Assembly (NCBI RefSeq): GCF_014640535.1
Contig: NZ_BMHD01000001.1
Span: 808,214-872,213, forward strand
Origin: Cnuibacter physcomitrellae
GTDB lineage: Bacteria > Actinomycetota > Actinomycetes > Actinomycetales > Microbacteriaceae
Direction of reading: 5' to 3'
DNA length: 64,000 nucleotides
In this document: piece after piece, positions 28,166 through 36,570 of the stretch
How the letters are laid out: each line of letters begins with the position of its first letter
Position numbering within the stretch: the first letter of the stretch is position 1
Notes under the pieces: generated by a model
The model's input: only the letters and a program-made list of their open reading frames with translations
What the model was told of the DNA's origin: nothing
Database searches by the model: none
Position numbers and translations under genes: made by a program

Positions 28166-28219
28166 GACAAGATTATGGCTATAAGCGGCCAAATGGCCAC
28201 GTATAGCCAATATCTTGTC
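28166..28219. promoter_or_regulatory. 54-bp palindromic operator/promoter of hipBA
   Basis: Two 25-base arms (28166-28190 and 28195-28219) around AAAT. Both begin GACAAGAT from the outside and contain GGCTATA, with a few mismatches between arms. The AT-rich inner blocks stand out from the GC-rich surroundings. The hipB -10-like element lies inside the left arm. Confidence 0.8.
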
Positions 28220-28227
28220 TCTTATTG

Positions 28228-31143
28228 TCAGTTCTCCGAGGCGGCGATGGCCTGGGCGATCGCATCCTTGAGACGCTTGTCCGCCTCGCCGTACGCCGCC
28301 CAGTCGCCCGCGGCCATCGCCGCGTCGCGGTCGGTGAGCGCCTGCTGCGCGGCGGCGAGCGCCGACATCACGGCCGGGTCGCCGGTCGCGCCGGACGGCG
28401 AGCCGCCCGACCCTCCCGTGCCGCCCGAGGTGCCTCCGCCCGTGTCGCCCGATCCGTCGGACGGGGTCACGGACTGGTCACCCGCCTGTGCACCCGAATC
28501 GCCGCCGAAGAGGGAGTCGAGGGCGCCGTCGAGCGTCGACTCGAAGGCGATCTTGTCGCCGAACGACACCAGCACCTTCTGCAGCAGCGGGAAGCTCGTC
28601 TCCCCTCGGGACTGCACGTACACGGGTTGGACGTACAGCAGCCCGCCGCCGACCGGGAGGGTCAGCAGGTTGCCGCTCAGCACCTGGCTCTCGCCCTGTC
28701 TGAGGAGGTTCAGCGCCGAGGACACGCCCGGGTCGGAGGAGAAGCTGTTCTGCACCTGTCCGGGCCCGGGTATCGTGTCGTCCTTCGGCAGGTTGAGCAA
28801 TCGGAGCTTCCCGTAGTCGTCGGACTTCACCCCCGCCTCGGAGCCGGCGTTCGAGTCGACCGCCAGGTACCCGGTGAGCACGCTCCGCGACGACTCCGAC
28901 TGCTCCGACAGGGGGATGAACGTCGAGTACAGCGAGTACTCGGGGGTGTCCTGCGTGGGCATCTGCAGCGTGAGGTAGTACGGGGGCTGCAGCGTGGGGT
29001 TCGACGTCGACGAGGTGGGATCGTTCGGCGTGGCCCAGGCGTCCTCACGGGAGTAGAACGACCCCGCGTCGGTCACGTGGTACTGGCCCAGCACCGAGCG
29101 CTGCGCCTTGAACAGGTCGGCCGGGTAGCGCACGTGGCTCATCAGTCCGCCGCTCATGTCGCTGATCGGCTTGAGCGTCGACGGGTAGATCTTCTCCCAG
29201 GTCTGCAGGAGCGGGTCGTCCGGATCCCACGCGTAGAGCGTGACCTTCCCGTCGTAGGCGTCGACGGTGGCCTTGACCGAGTTGCGCACGTAGTTGACGT
29301 CGTCGAGCCTCACGCCCTGGGTCGAGGTCTTGGTGTCGCTGATCGCGTTCGACCACGACTGGGTCTGCGAGTACGGGTAGTCGGCCGAGGTCGTGTATCC
29401 GTCGACGATCCACACAACCCGTCCGTCGACGACCGAGGGGTAGGGGTCGGAGTCGATCGTGAGGTACGGCGCCACCTTGGAGACGCGGTCGGCCGGGTCG
29501 CGGTCGTAGAGGATCTGCGACTGGTCGTTGACCGCATCCGAGAGGAAGATCTGCTCGGACTGGAACTTGAGGGCGTACACCAGGCGCTTGAAGACGTTGT
29601 CGAGCTTCGGCCCGCCGTCGCCGGAGAACGTCGTGTACGTCTGCTGCTGGCCGTCGGTGCCCGACGGGTAGTCGAGCTCGACCGGGGTCGTGCCCTCCGG
29701 CCCGCCGACGATCGAGTACGGCGGCGAGTTCTCGCCGAAGTAGATGCGCGGCTCGAAGTCGCCCAACGACCCGGTGGTGGGGATGCCCGACTCGAGGAAG
29801 ACGGGCTGGCCGTCGCTCGAGCGCTGGTTGCCGTAGGCGGCCACGAGACCGTAGCCGTGCGTGTAGACGACGGTCTGGTTGTACCAGGTCGCGCTCGAGC
29901 CGAGCTGGTCGATGTTCAGGTCGCGGACCGTCACCACCGCATCCTGCACCTGGCCGTCGATGTCGTAGCGGTCGACGTCGAGGTCCTCGGGGAACTGGTA
30001 GTACTGCCGGAACTGCTGCAGCTGCTGGAACGACTTCGTCACCAGCGACGGGTCGAGGATGCGGATGTTCGCGGTCGTGGCGGCGTCGTTGCGAAGCGCC
30101 CCGGGCTCGGCGTCGGTCGTCGCGTCGTAGGCGATCTCGTCGACGTCGGCGACGTCGTACGCATCCCGCGTCGCATCGATGTTGCGCTGGATGTACTCCG
30201 CCTCGAGCGTCCGCTCGCTCGGATCGACCTCGAACCGCTGCACGATCCACGGATAGAGCGATCCCAGCACGAGACCGAGGACGATGAGCATGGCCGTGCC
30301 GATGATGGGGAGCCGCCAGCGGCCGATGACCGCCGCCACGAGGAAGAGCACCGCCACGATGGCCGCGATGCCCGCGAGGATCGTGAGCCCCGGGATCGTC
30401 GCGTTGACCGCCGAGTAGTTGGCGCCCGTGAAGCTCCCCGAGTTGTTGGTCAACGTCGCGAACTGGTCGAGGTAGATGCTCACGGCCTGGAGCGCGATGT
30501 AGACGAAGGCCGTCACCGCGATCTGGATGCGCGCGATCTTCGAGATCCGCACCTCGCGCTGGCTGAAGCGGATGGCGCCGTAGAGGTAGCTGGTCGCGAT
30601 GGCCGCGAGTCCCGCCACGATGACCACGGCCGAGGCGAAGCCGACGACCCCCCGCCAGAACGGCAGGTCGTACATGTAGAAGGAGATGTCGAGCCCGAAC
30701 TGCGGATCGGTCTGGCCGAACTGCGTGCGGTTGAGGTACTGCAGCGTGAGCTGCCAGCGCGAGGCCGTGGCCACACCCGCGAAGAGACCGAGCAGGGCGG
30801 GCACGCCGAACGTCGCCACGCGACGCAGGGGCTCGATGACCTGCTGGTAGCGGTCGAGCTGGGAGTTGAGCTTGGCGTAGACGGGACGCCAGCGGAAGGC
30901 GATCTCGATCGACGCCCAGACCGGGACGGCCATCGCGAAGAAGCCGACGAGGAACATCACGCCGGCGGCGAACCACTGGGTGGTGAGGACGCTGAGGTAC
31001 CCGAGCTGGTCGTACCACAGCACGTCGGAGTACAGCGTGGCGAAGACGAAGAAGCCCACCGCGAGCGCGACCACCACCGCTATCGCGATCGCGAGCGTGA
31101 CCCTCGTTCTCCGTGCCGGCTTCTCTGCTTGTTGGGAAGTCAC
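28228..31143 (-). CDS. UPF0182 family large membrane protein
   Basis: A 971-residue protein of the UPF0182 family, conserved in actinobacteria and cyanobacteria. The N-terminal 320 residues hold seven membrane helices, starting after a basic cytoplasmic tail. A long extracytoplasmic region follows (about 330-880), ending in a Gly/Ser/Thr-rich low-complexity spacer and an Ala-rich helix. The biochemical role is unknown. GTG 31143 has AGAGG at good spacing. A TAGGAT -10 at 31195-31200 predicts a leader of about 45 bases containing a small 7-bp hairpin (31173-31179/31187-31193). In M. tuberculosis the homologue also lies beside the PDZ protease gene, as here. Confidence 0.9.
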   Translation of the reverse strand: MTSQQAEKPARRTRVTLAIAIAVVVALAVGFFVFATLYSDVLWYDQLGYLSVLTTQWFAAGVMFLVGFFAMAVPVWASIEIAFRWRPVYAKLNSQLDRYQQVIEPLRRVATFGVPALLGLFAGVATASRWQLTLQYLNRTQFGQTDPQFGLDISFYMYDLPFWRGVVGFASAVVIVAGLAAIATSYLYGAIRFSQREVRISKIARIQIAVTAFVYIALQAVSIYLDQFATLTNNSGSFTGANYSAVNATIPGLTILAGIAAIVAVLFLVAAVIGRWRLPIIGTAMLIVLGLVLGSLYPWIVQRFEVDPSERTLEAEYIQRNIDATRDAYDVADVDEIAYDATTDAEPGALRNDAATTANIRILDPSLVTKSFQQLQQFRQYYQFPEDLDVDRYDIDGQVQDAVVTVRDLNIDQLGSSATWYNQTVVYTHGYGLVAAYGNQRSSDGQPVFLESGIPTTGSLGDFEPRIYFGENSPPYSIVGGPEGTTPVELDYPSGTDGQQQTYTTFSGDGGPKLDNVFKRLVYALKFQSEQIFLSDAVNDQSQILYDRDPADRVSKVAPYLTIDSDPYPSVVDGRVVWIVDGYTTSADYPYSQTQSWSNAISDTKTSTQGVRLDDVNYVRNSVKATVDAYDGKVTLYAWDPDDPLLQTWEKIYPSTLKPISDMSGGLMSHVRYPADLFKAQRSVLGQYHVTDAGSFYSREDAWATPNDPTSSTSNPTLQPPYYLTLQMPTQDTPEYSLYSTFIPLSEQSESSRSVLTGYLAVDSNAGSEAGVKSDDYGKLRLLNLPKDDTIPGPGQVQNSFSSDPGVSSALNLLRQGESQVLSGNLLTLPVGGGLLYVQPVYVQSRGETSFPLLQKVLVSFGDKIAFESTLDGALDSLFGGDSGAQAGDQSVTPSDGSGDTGGGTSGGTGGSGGSPSGATGDPAVMSALAAAQQALTDRDAAMAAGDWAAYGEADKRLKDAIAQAIAASEN

Positions 31144-31246
31144 GTTCGCCTCTGTGCTCGCTATCGGTTCCGGACTCGCTCTGGATGCGAGTCGATCCTA
31201 CGACGGCGCCGGGTGTGCACCGCCGTCGGGACTCGTACCGCCGATC

Positions 31247-32389
31247 CTATTGACCGCCGTCTGAGAGGGCGCTGGCGGTCGCGTCGCAGGTCGGTAACGA
31301 CGACAGGTCGCCGCCCGACTCGATCGTCTGGAGCACGGTCATCGCGTCGTCGAGCGTCGAGACCTTGAAGACCGAGAGACCGTCGGGGATGTGACCGACG
31401 ACCTCGTCGCAGTTGGCGGCGGGGGCGAGGAAGTACTGCGCGCCGGCGTCGCGCGCGCCGACCATCTTCTGGCGGATGCCGCCGATGGCGCCGACCGTCC
31501 CCGCCGCGTCGATGGTGCCGGTGCCGGCGATGCTCTGACCGCCGTTCAGCTCGCCGGGGGTGAGCTTGTCGATGATGCCGAGCGCGAACATCATGCCCGC
31601 GCTCGGGCCTCCCACGTCGTCGAGCTGGATGTCGACGTCGAAGGGGAACTCGAACACGTCGGCGCCTCCGACGCCGATGGCCGGGCCCTGGATGGCGTCG
31701 GAGTACTGCGGGGTGATCTCGAGGGTCTCCTCGGTGCCGTCCTCGTGCCGGACGACGAGGCTGGCGGGCTTGTCGGTCCCGTTCTCGGTGATGACGGCGC
31801 GCAGCTGGTCGACCGCGGTGATCGGGGTGCCGTTCGCGGAGATCACGATGTCGCCGGGCACGAGCACGCCGTCGGCCGGTCCCCCGGTGGCGACGCTGCC
31901 GATGGCCAGCTCGGTGGTGAACGGGATGTCGAGCTGGTGCAGCGCGGCGGCGATCGCCTCCTGCTGGCTGTTCGTCATGTCCTGGGCGTTCTGCTGGTTG
32001 CGCTGCTCGGTGGTGGTCCCCTTGGGGTAGATCGCCCACATCGGCACGACGGCCTTGGTGGGATCGAACCACGCGGAGACGACCTGCGCCCACGACGGCG
32101 ACTGGCTCGGGTTGCCGATGGCCGACACCGTGAGCATGTCGAGCGTGCCGCCGGTGGGATAGGTCTGGCGGCCCTCGATCGTGATGAGCTCGACCGCGTT
32201 GCCGTCCTGGTCCTGCGTCCCGAGGGTGTTGAACACCGGTCCCGGCTGCTCGATGACGTAGGGAGCGGGCAGGAAGCTCATGACGAGGGCGGCGACGATC
32301 GCCGCGATCAAGAAGGTCCAGCCGAGGGTGACCCGACGGGATCGCGGACGGGTGGTGGCGGGCTCGGGCTGCTCACCGAATAGGCTCAC
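31247..32389 (-). CDS. PDZ/Lon-type membrane-anchored serine protease (YlbL-like)
   Basis: A 380-residue protein with an N-terminal membrane helix (about residues 20-40), a PDZ domain around 140-230 and a C-terminal Lon-type protease domain. The Ser-Lys dyad is visible: Ser in GGPSAGMM (about 265) and Lys in IRQKMVGA (about 307). It should act on the outer face of the membrane. GTG 32389 is preceded by AGAGGAAC, which selects it over the longer frame beginning at 32428. It lies 103 bases upstream of the UPF0182 gene on the same strand and may be co-transcribed with it. Confidence 0.9.
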   Translation of the reverse strand: MSLFGEQPEPATTRPRSRRVTLGWTFLIAAIVAALVMSFLPAPYVIEQPGPVFNTLGTQDQDGNAVELITIEGRQTYPTGGTLDMLTVSAIGNPSQSPSWAQVVSAWFDPTKAVVPMWAIYPKGTTTEQRNQQNAQDMTNSQQEAIAAALHQLDIPFTTELAIGSVATGGPADGVLVPGDIVISANGTPITAVDQLRAVITENGTDKPASLVVRHEDGTEETLEITPQYSDAIQGPAIGVGGADVFEFPFDVDIQLDDVGGPSAGMMFALGIIDKLTPGELNGGQSIAGTGTIDAAGTVGAIGGIRQKMVGARDAGAQYFLAPAANCDEVVGHIPDGLSVFKVSTLDDAMTVLQTIESGGDLSSLPTCDATASALSDGGQ

Positions 32390-32606
32390 GGGTTCCTCTC
32401 GTGCGGTGCCGGGGTGGATGTTCGCCACGGGCGCACCGGTCGGCCTTCGAGCTTATGGGAAAACCCAGCCTGGGCGCTGGGCCAGCGGTTAGCGTAGGAG
32501 CACTGTCTGACAGCGGGCCAGGAGTCTCGCGAGAGCGGGCTGCAGGCACCCCGACCGCCCCGGAGGCCCCTCCGGTCACAGGCAGAGCCACCAGAGAGGA
32601 TCAGCC

Positions 32607-34001
32607 GTGAGCGATCAGCCCCGAGACGATGGCCAGCCCGAGGACGAGTTCCGCGACATGCTGCGCGCCTTCCTCTCCGGCAACTCCGACATCGATCCGT
32701 CCCGCTTGGCCAGCGCGGCCGGCCTCCCGTCCGACCCCGCGGCCGTGTCGAACCTGATGCAGCAGCTGCAGAACGCCATGCAGGCCTCCGGCGACGGCAT
32801 CGACTGGACGGCTGCCGAGCGCCAGGCGGTCGAGCTGGCCGGACAGGGCGGCACGTCCGTCACCGACCAGGCCAGGGCGCAGTACGACCAGGTGCTCCAC
32901 GTGTCGTCGCTGTGGCTCGACGAGGCCACCTCGCTCGGCGACTCGGCGCACGCCCCCGGTCTCATGACGCGGGCCGAGTGGGCGAAGGCCACCACCCCGG
33001 TGTGGAGCCAGCTGGCCGAGCCCGTCGCCTCGAGCATCTCGGATGCGCTCACGAGCGTGCTCCAGGAGCAGGCGCCCGAGGAGATGTCCGGCATGCTCGC
33101 CGGCGCCAGCCAGCTGATGCGCAACCTCGGCGGGACGCTGTTCGCCATGCAGCTGGGTCAGATCATCGGGCGGCTCTCCCGCGAGGTGGTGTCCGGGGGC
33201 GACGTCGGCATCCCGCTGCTCGACGAGGGGCGCGCGGTCCTCGTGCCGCAGAACATCGCCGAGTTCGGCGAGGGCCTCGACATCCCCGACGACCAGGTGC
33301 AGCTGTACCTCGCCGTCCGCGAGCTGGCCCACGCCCGCCTGTTCCGCCACGCGCGCTGGCTGAGGCTCCACCTCATCAGCTCCATCCGCGACTTCGCCCG
33401 CGGCATCTCGATCGACACCTCCCGGCTCGAGGAGCTCGCCGCCGGGTTCGATCCGCAGAACCCCGAGGAGCTGCGCGACGCCATGGCGTCCGGCGCCCTC
33501 ATCCCGCCGCGCACCGAGCAGCAGGAGCACGCGCTCGCCCGCATCGAGACGACGCTGGCGCTCATCGAGGGCTGGGTCGACGTCGTCACTGCGAACGCCT
33601 CGAGCCGGCTGCCGACGTGGAACGCCGTGGCCGAGACCGTGCGCCGCCGTCGCGCCACGGGCGGCCCTGCCGAGTCGGCGTTCGGGGCGCTCATCGGCCT
33701 CGAGCTCCGCCCGCGCCGTCTGCGCGAGGCCGCCGCGATGTGGCAGCAGGTGACCGACGCCGTGGGAGTCGAGCAGCGCGATGCGCTGTGGTCGCACCCC
33801 GACGTCATGCCGACCGGCGAGGACGTCGACGACCCGGCCGCCCTGATCGCCCGGCTCACCGCCGGCGCGCCGGAGCCCGACGAGATGGACCAGGCGCTCG
33901 AAGAGCTCCTGCGTGCCGAGGAGAAGAGCGGCGACGCGGAGGGCGACGACGCGAAGGGCGACGACGGGTCCGACCCGGGCGACCAGCCTCCCGTCGTCTG
34001 A
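32607..34001 (+). CDS. DUF2342-type zincin-like hydrolase
   Basis: A 464-residue soluble protein of the family annotated as zinc-dependent metalloprotease or F420-biosynthesis-associated. The hallmark VRELAHARLF segment is present (Glu and His as in the family's REAAHxRLF motif) with the third ligand region EGWVD. There is no signal peptide; the C-terminal tail is acidic and low-complexity. No protease activity is established for the family as far as I know. GTG 32607 follows GAGAGGA. It is divergent from the PDZ protease gene, an arrangement conserved in actinobacteria. Confidence 0.85.
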   Translation: MSDQPRDDGQPEDEFRDMLRAFLSGNSDIDPSRLASAAGLPSDPAAVSNLMQQLQNAMQASGDGIDWTAAERQAVELAGQGGTSVTDQARAQYDQVLHVSSLWLDEATSLGDSAHAPGLMTRAEWAKATTPVWSQLAEPVASSISDALTSVLQEQAPEEMSGMLAGASQLMRNLGGTLFAMQLGQIIGRLSREVVSGGDVGIPLLDEGRAVLVPQNIAEFGEGLDIPDDQVQLYLAVRELAHARLFRHARWLRLHLISSIRDFARGISIDTSRLEELAAGFDPQNPEELRDAMASGALIPPRTEQQEHALARIETTLALIEGWVDVVTANASSRLPTWNAVAETVRRRRATGGPAESAFGALIGLELRPRRLREAAAMWQQVTDAVGVEQRDALWSHPDVMPTGEDVDDPAALIARLTAGAPEPDEMDQALEELLRAEEKSGDAEGDDAKGDDGSDPGDQPPVV

Positions 34002-34099
34002 TCTCGGGCGGGATGCGGCGGGGTGATCGCCGCGCCCGTCTGTGGACGGCGCCGCCGCCCTGTGGAGAGCCCGAGCGGGCTCGTGGCGGATCGGGCATC

Positions 34100-34993
34100 A
34101 TGCCGGGCATGATGCTCCGCCTCTCCCCCGATCATCCCGTCCTCTGGCTCACGCCCGACAGCCTGCAGGTCGGGTTCGACACGCCGCTCGCGGTCATCGA
34201 TCCCCTGCCGTCCGGGGCCGACTCGCTCCTCGGCGTGCTCGAGCGCGGAGTGCCGGACGCCTCTCCCACGGTGCTCGCGACCCGCCTCGGCCTGCGGCCG
34301 GAGATGGTCGCGGAGATCCTCGACCGGCTCGCCCCGGTGCTGGTGAGCGAGCGGCGGCCTCTGTCGGGCCGGGTGGTCCTCGTCGACGCGGTCGATCGCT
34401 CCGCCACGACCGCGCTGGCCGCTCAGGTCGACGCGATGGGCGGCCGAGCGGTGACCGTGCCGCCGGACGGGCCCGTCGACCTCGCGATCCTCGTCTTCCG
34501 CTTCGCCGTGCAGCCGAGGCGGTGCGCCCCCTTCCTCTCGGCCGACGTCCCGGTGCTGCCCGTCGTCTTCGGGGAGGGCTCGGCCTCCGTCGGACCGATC
34601 CTCGGGCGGGCGGAGACGTCGGCGGATGCGCCCTGCGCCTGGTGCCTGCACCTCGCGGCCCTCGACGGCGACGACCACTGGGAGATCAAGGCCATCCAGG
34701 CCGCCGCCCGTCCCGCGCCCAGTTTGTCGGCGCGCGGCGTGAGCGCGGTCGCGGCGCAGACGGCGACCGAGCTGCTCAGGTGGGTGCGCCCCGGCCCGGC
34801 GGCGTCACCCCGCCGGGTCGTGATCGACCTCCGGGAGCATCCGGCCGAGATGCCCTCGACGGTGACGACGCCCAGCCGGCATCCGCGGTGCGCGTGCCGA
34901 GCTCTGCCAGGAACCGCGACGGAGACCGGTCCGCCGAGCGCCTCGTCCCCTGGCGCGCCCACGACAGGTGCAGGCGCATCCGGGCCCGTGTGA
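34100..34993 (+). CDS. ThiF-like/RiPP-leader-binding-like protein, unknown role
   Basis: A 297-residue protein. The N-terminal 90 residues look like the winged-helix, PqqD-type module of proteins annotated as leader-peptide binding. The central part resembles a degenerate ThiF/E1 Rossmann domain, without the glycine-rich ATP loop. Two cysteine pairs, CAWC near residue 176 and CAC near residue 266, could bind zinc as in E1 enzymes. No RiPP precursor or modifying enzyme is nearby, so a RiPP role is unlikely here. ATGs at 34100, 34109 and 34112 are all possible starts. Its last 218 bases overlap the convergent UvrD-type helicase gene. Confidence 0.65.
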   Translation: MPGMMLRLSPDHPVLWLTPDSLQVGFDTPLAVIDPLPSGADSLLGVLERGVPDASPTVLATRLGLRPEMVAEILDRLAPVLVSERRPLSGRVVLVDAVDRSATTALAAQVDAMGGRAVTVPPDGPVDLAILVFRFAVQPRRCAPFLSADVPVLPVVFGEGSASVGPILGRAETSADAPCAWCLHLAALDGDDHWEIKAIQAAARPAPSLSARGVSAVAAQTATELLRWVRPGPAASPRRVVIDLREHPAEMPSTVTTPSRHPRCACRALPGTATETGPPSASSPGAPTTGAGASGPV

Positions 34994-36569
34994 TGCCCAC
35001 GTAGAACAGGCGGCGCTCCTCGTCGATCGCCTCGAGGCCACCGGCGTGGCTGATCGGCAATAGTCCCTCGGCGGCGCCCACGATGAAGACGTGCGGCCAC
35101 TCGAGACCCTTGGCCGAGTGCAGCGTGGCCAGGGTGACCGCGCGGACGGTCGGCTCGTGCTGCATGCTCTGCCGCAGCATCAGCTCGTCGGTGAACGCCC
35201 GGAACGTGGTGCCTTCGGGCATCTCCTCGGCCAGCCTCATGAGCGCGTTCAGCAGATCCCAGCGCTCCCGCACCGCGCCCGCCGCCGCCGGGGGCTCCTG
35301 GCTCCAGCCCCGGGAGCGGAGCACGTCGCTCACCGACTTGAACAGGGGTTCCCCGGTCACGGAGACGGACGCGGCGCGGAGCTCGAGCACGGCACGAGCC
35401 ACGTCGGGCTGGTCGAAGAAGCGCTTGCCCCCGCGGACCTGGTAGCTCACCCCCCGGTCGGCGAGCGACTGCTCGAGCTCCGGCGACTGGGCGTTGACCC
35501 GGAACAGGATGGCGATGTCGTGCGGCTGGACGCCCTCGGCCACCAGCGCGGCCACACGATCCGCGACCCCGTTGGCCTCCGCCCTGTCGTCGGCGTACTC
35601 GTCGATGGTCGGCGGCTCTCCCGCGTCGGGCGCGGCGGCATGGAGGGTGAGCGCACCGGGACGTCCGCGCATGAGCCGGTTCGCGACGTCGAGCACCGCG
35701 GTGGTAGAGCGGTAGTTCTGCTCGAGCGAGACGACGGTCGCCTCCGGATGCCGACGGGCGAAGTCGAGCAGGTACTCCGAACGGGCTCCCGCGAACGAGT
35801 AGATCGTCTGGCTCGCGTCGCCGACCACGCAGAGGTCGTCCCGGTCGCCGAGCCAGAGCCGCAGGAGGTGCTCCTGCAGCGGGGAGACGTCCTGGTACTC
35901 GTCGACGACGAAGAACCGGTACTGCTCGCGCACCTGCAGGGCGACCGAGGGCTCCGTCTCGATCATGCCGGCGGTGGCGAGCAGGACGTCCTCGAAGTCG
36001 ATCCGGCGCTGCTCGTCCTTCATGCGCTCGTAGGTGCGCTGCAGCTCGAGCATCTGGTCCACCGACATCGAGCCCGGCATCGACCGTCTCGCGTGCGCCG
36101 CCGACTCGTACTCCTCGAGGCTGAGGTTCGACACCTTGCGCCACTCGATCTCGGCGGCGACGTCCCGGAGGATCGCCGTGTCGACCCGAGCGCGCACGGC
36201 GGTCGCGGCGTCGGCGATGAGCCGCGCCTTCGCCTCCAGGATCCGCGGGGCGTCCCCGCCCGCGACCTGCGGCCAGAAGTAGTTCAGCTGCGACAGCGCC
36301 GCCGCGTGGAACGTGCGTGCAGCGACACGATCGGCGCCGAGCGGACGCAGCCTCGCCCGGAGCTCGGCCGCGGCGCGACTGGTGAAGGTCAGCGCCATGA
36401 CGCGATTCGGCGGATAGACGCCGCTGGCCACGCCGTAGGCGATGCGGTGCGTGATGGTGCGCGTCTTCCCCGTCCCGGCGCCGGCGAGGATGCTCACCGG
36501 GCCCAGGAGGGCGCGCGCGGCCTCGGCCTGCTGCTCGTCGAGTCCGGCGAGCAGCGCGTCGGGATCCAC
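34776..36569 (-). CDS. UvrD-type superfamily 1 DNA helicase (UvrD2-like)
   Basis: A 597-residue 3'-5' helicase. Walker A AGAGTGKT is at about residues 29-36, DEYQD (motif II) near 217, QNYRSTTAVLD (motif IV) near 285, and the C-terminal motifs LHSAKGLEW and YVGITRARMRLHLSWA are intact. In M. tuberculosis UvrD2 the C-terminus carries an HRDC domain; here the protein ends soon after motif VI, so that domain is missing. Start GTG 36569 lies 1 base after the NudC stop on the same strand. The last roughly 40 residues overlap the convergent gene and are probably non-essential tail. Confidence 0.9.
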   Translation of the reverse strand: MDPDALLAGLDEQQAEAARALLGPVSILAGAGTGKTRTITHRIAYGVASGVYPPNRVMALTFTSRAAAELRARLRPLGADRVAARTFHAAALSQLNYFWPQVAGGDAPRILEAKARLIADAATAVRARVDTAILRDVAAEIEWRKVSNLSLEEYESAAHARRSMPGSMSVDQMLELQRTYERMKDEQRRIDFEDVLLATAGMIETEPSVALQVREQYRFFVVDEYQDVSPLQEHLLRLWLGDRDDLCVVGDASQTIYSFAGARSEYLLDFARRHPEATVVSLEQNYRSTTAVLDVANRLMRGRPGALTLHAAAPDAGEPPTIDEYADDRAEANGVADRVAALVAEGVQPHDIAILFRVNAQSPELEQSLADRGVSYQVRGGKRFFDQPDVARAVLELRAASVSVTGEPLFKSVSDVLRSRGWSQEPPAAAGAVRERWDLLNALMRLAEEMPEGTTFRAFTDELMLRQSMQHEPTVRAVTLATLHSAKGLEWPHVFIVGAAEGLLPISHAGGLEAIDEERRLFYVGITRARMRLHLSWARQGTRRSADRSPSRFLAELGTRTADAGWASSPSRASRPDAPGGRSRPGGVTPPGRGAPT

Positions 36570-36570
36570 C

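Noticed and set aside
32390-32606. A small gene in the 217-base gap between the PDZ protease and DUF2342 genes
   Set aside because: Open frames there are short, lack start signals and overlap the expected divergent promoters.
34002-34099. A start further upstream for the ThiF-like gene
   Set aside because: The upstream in-frame sequence is the shadow of the DUF2342 gene and is Arg-rich and unconserved-looking.
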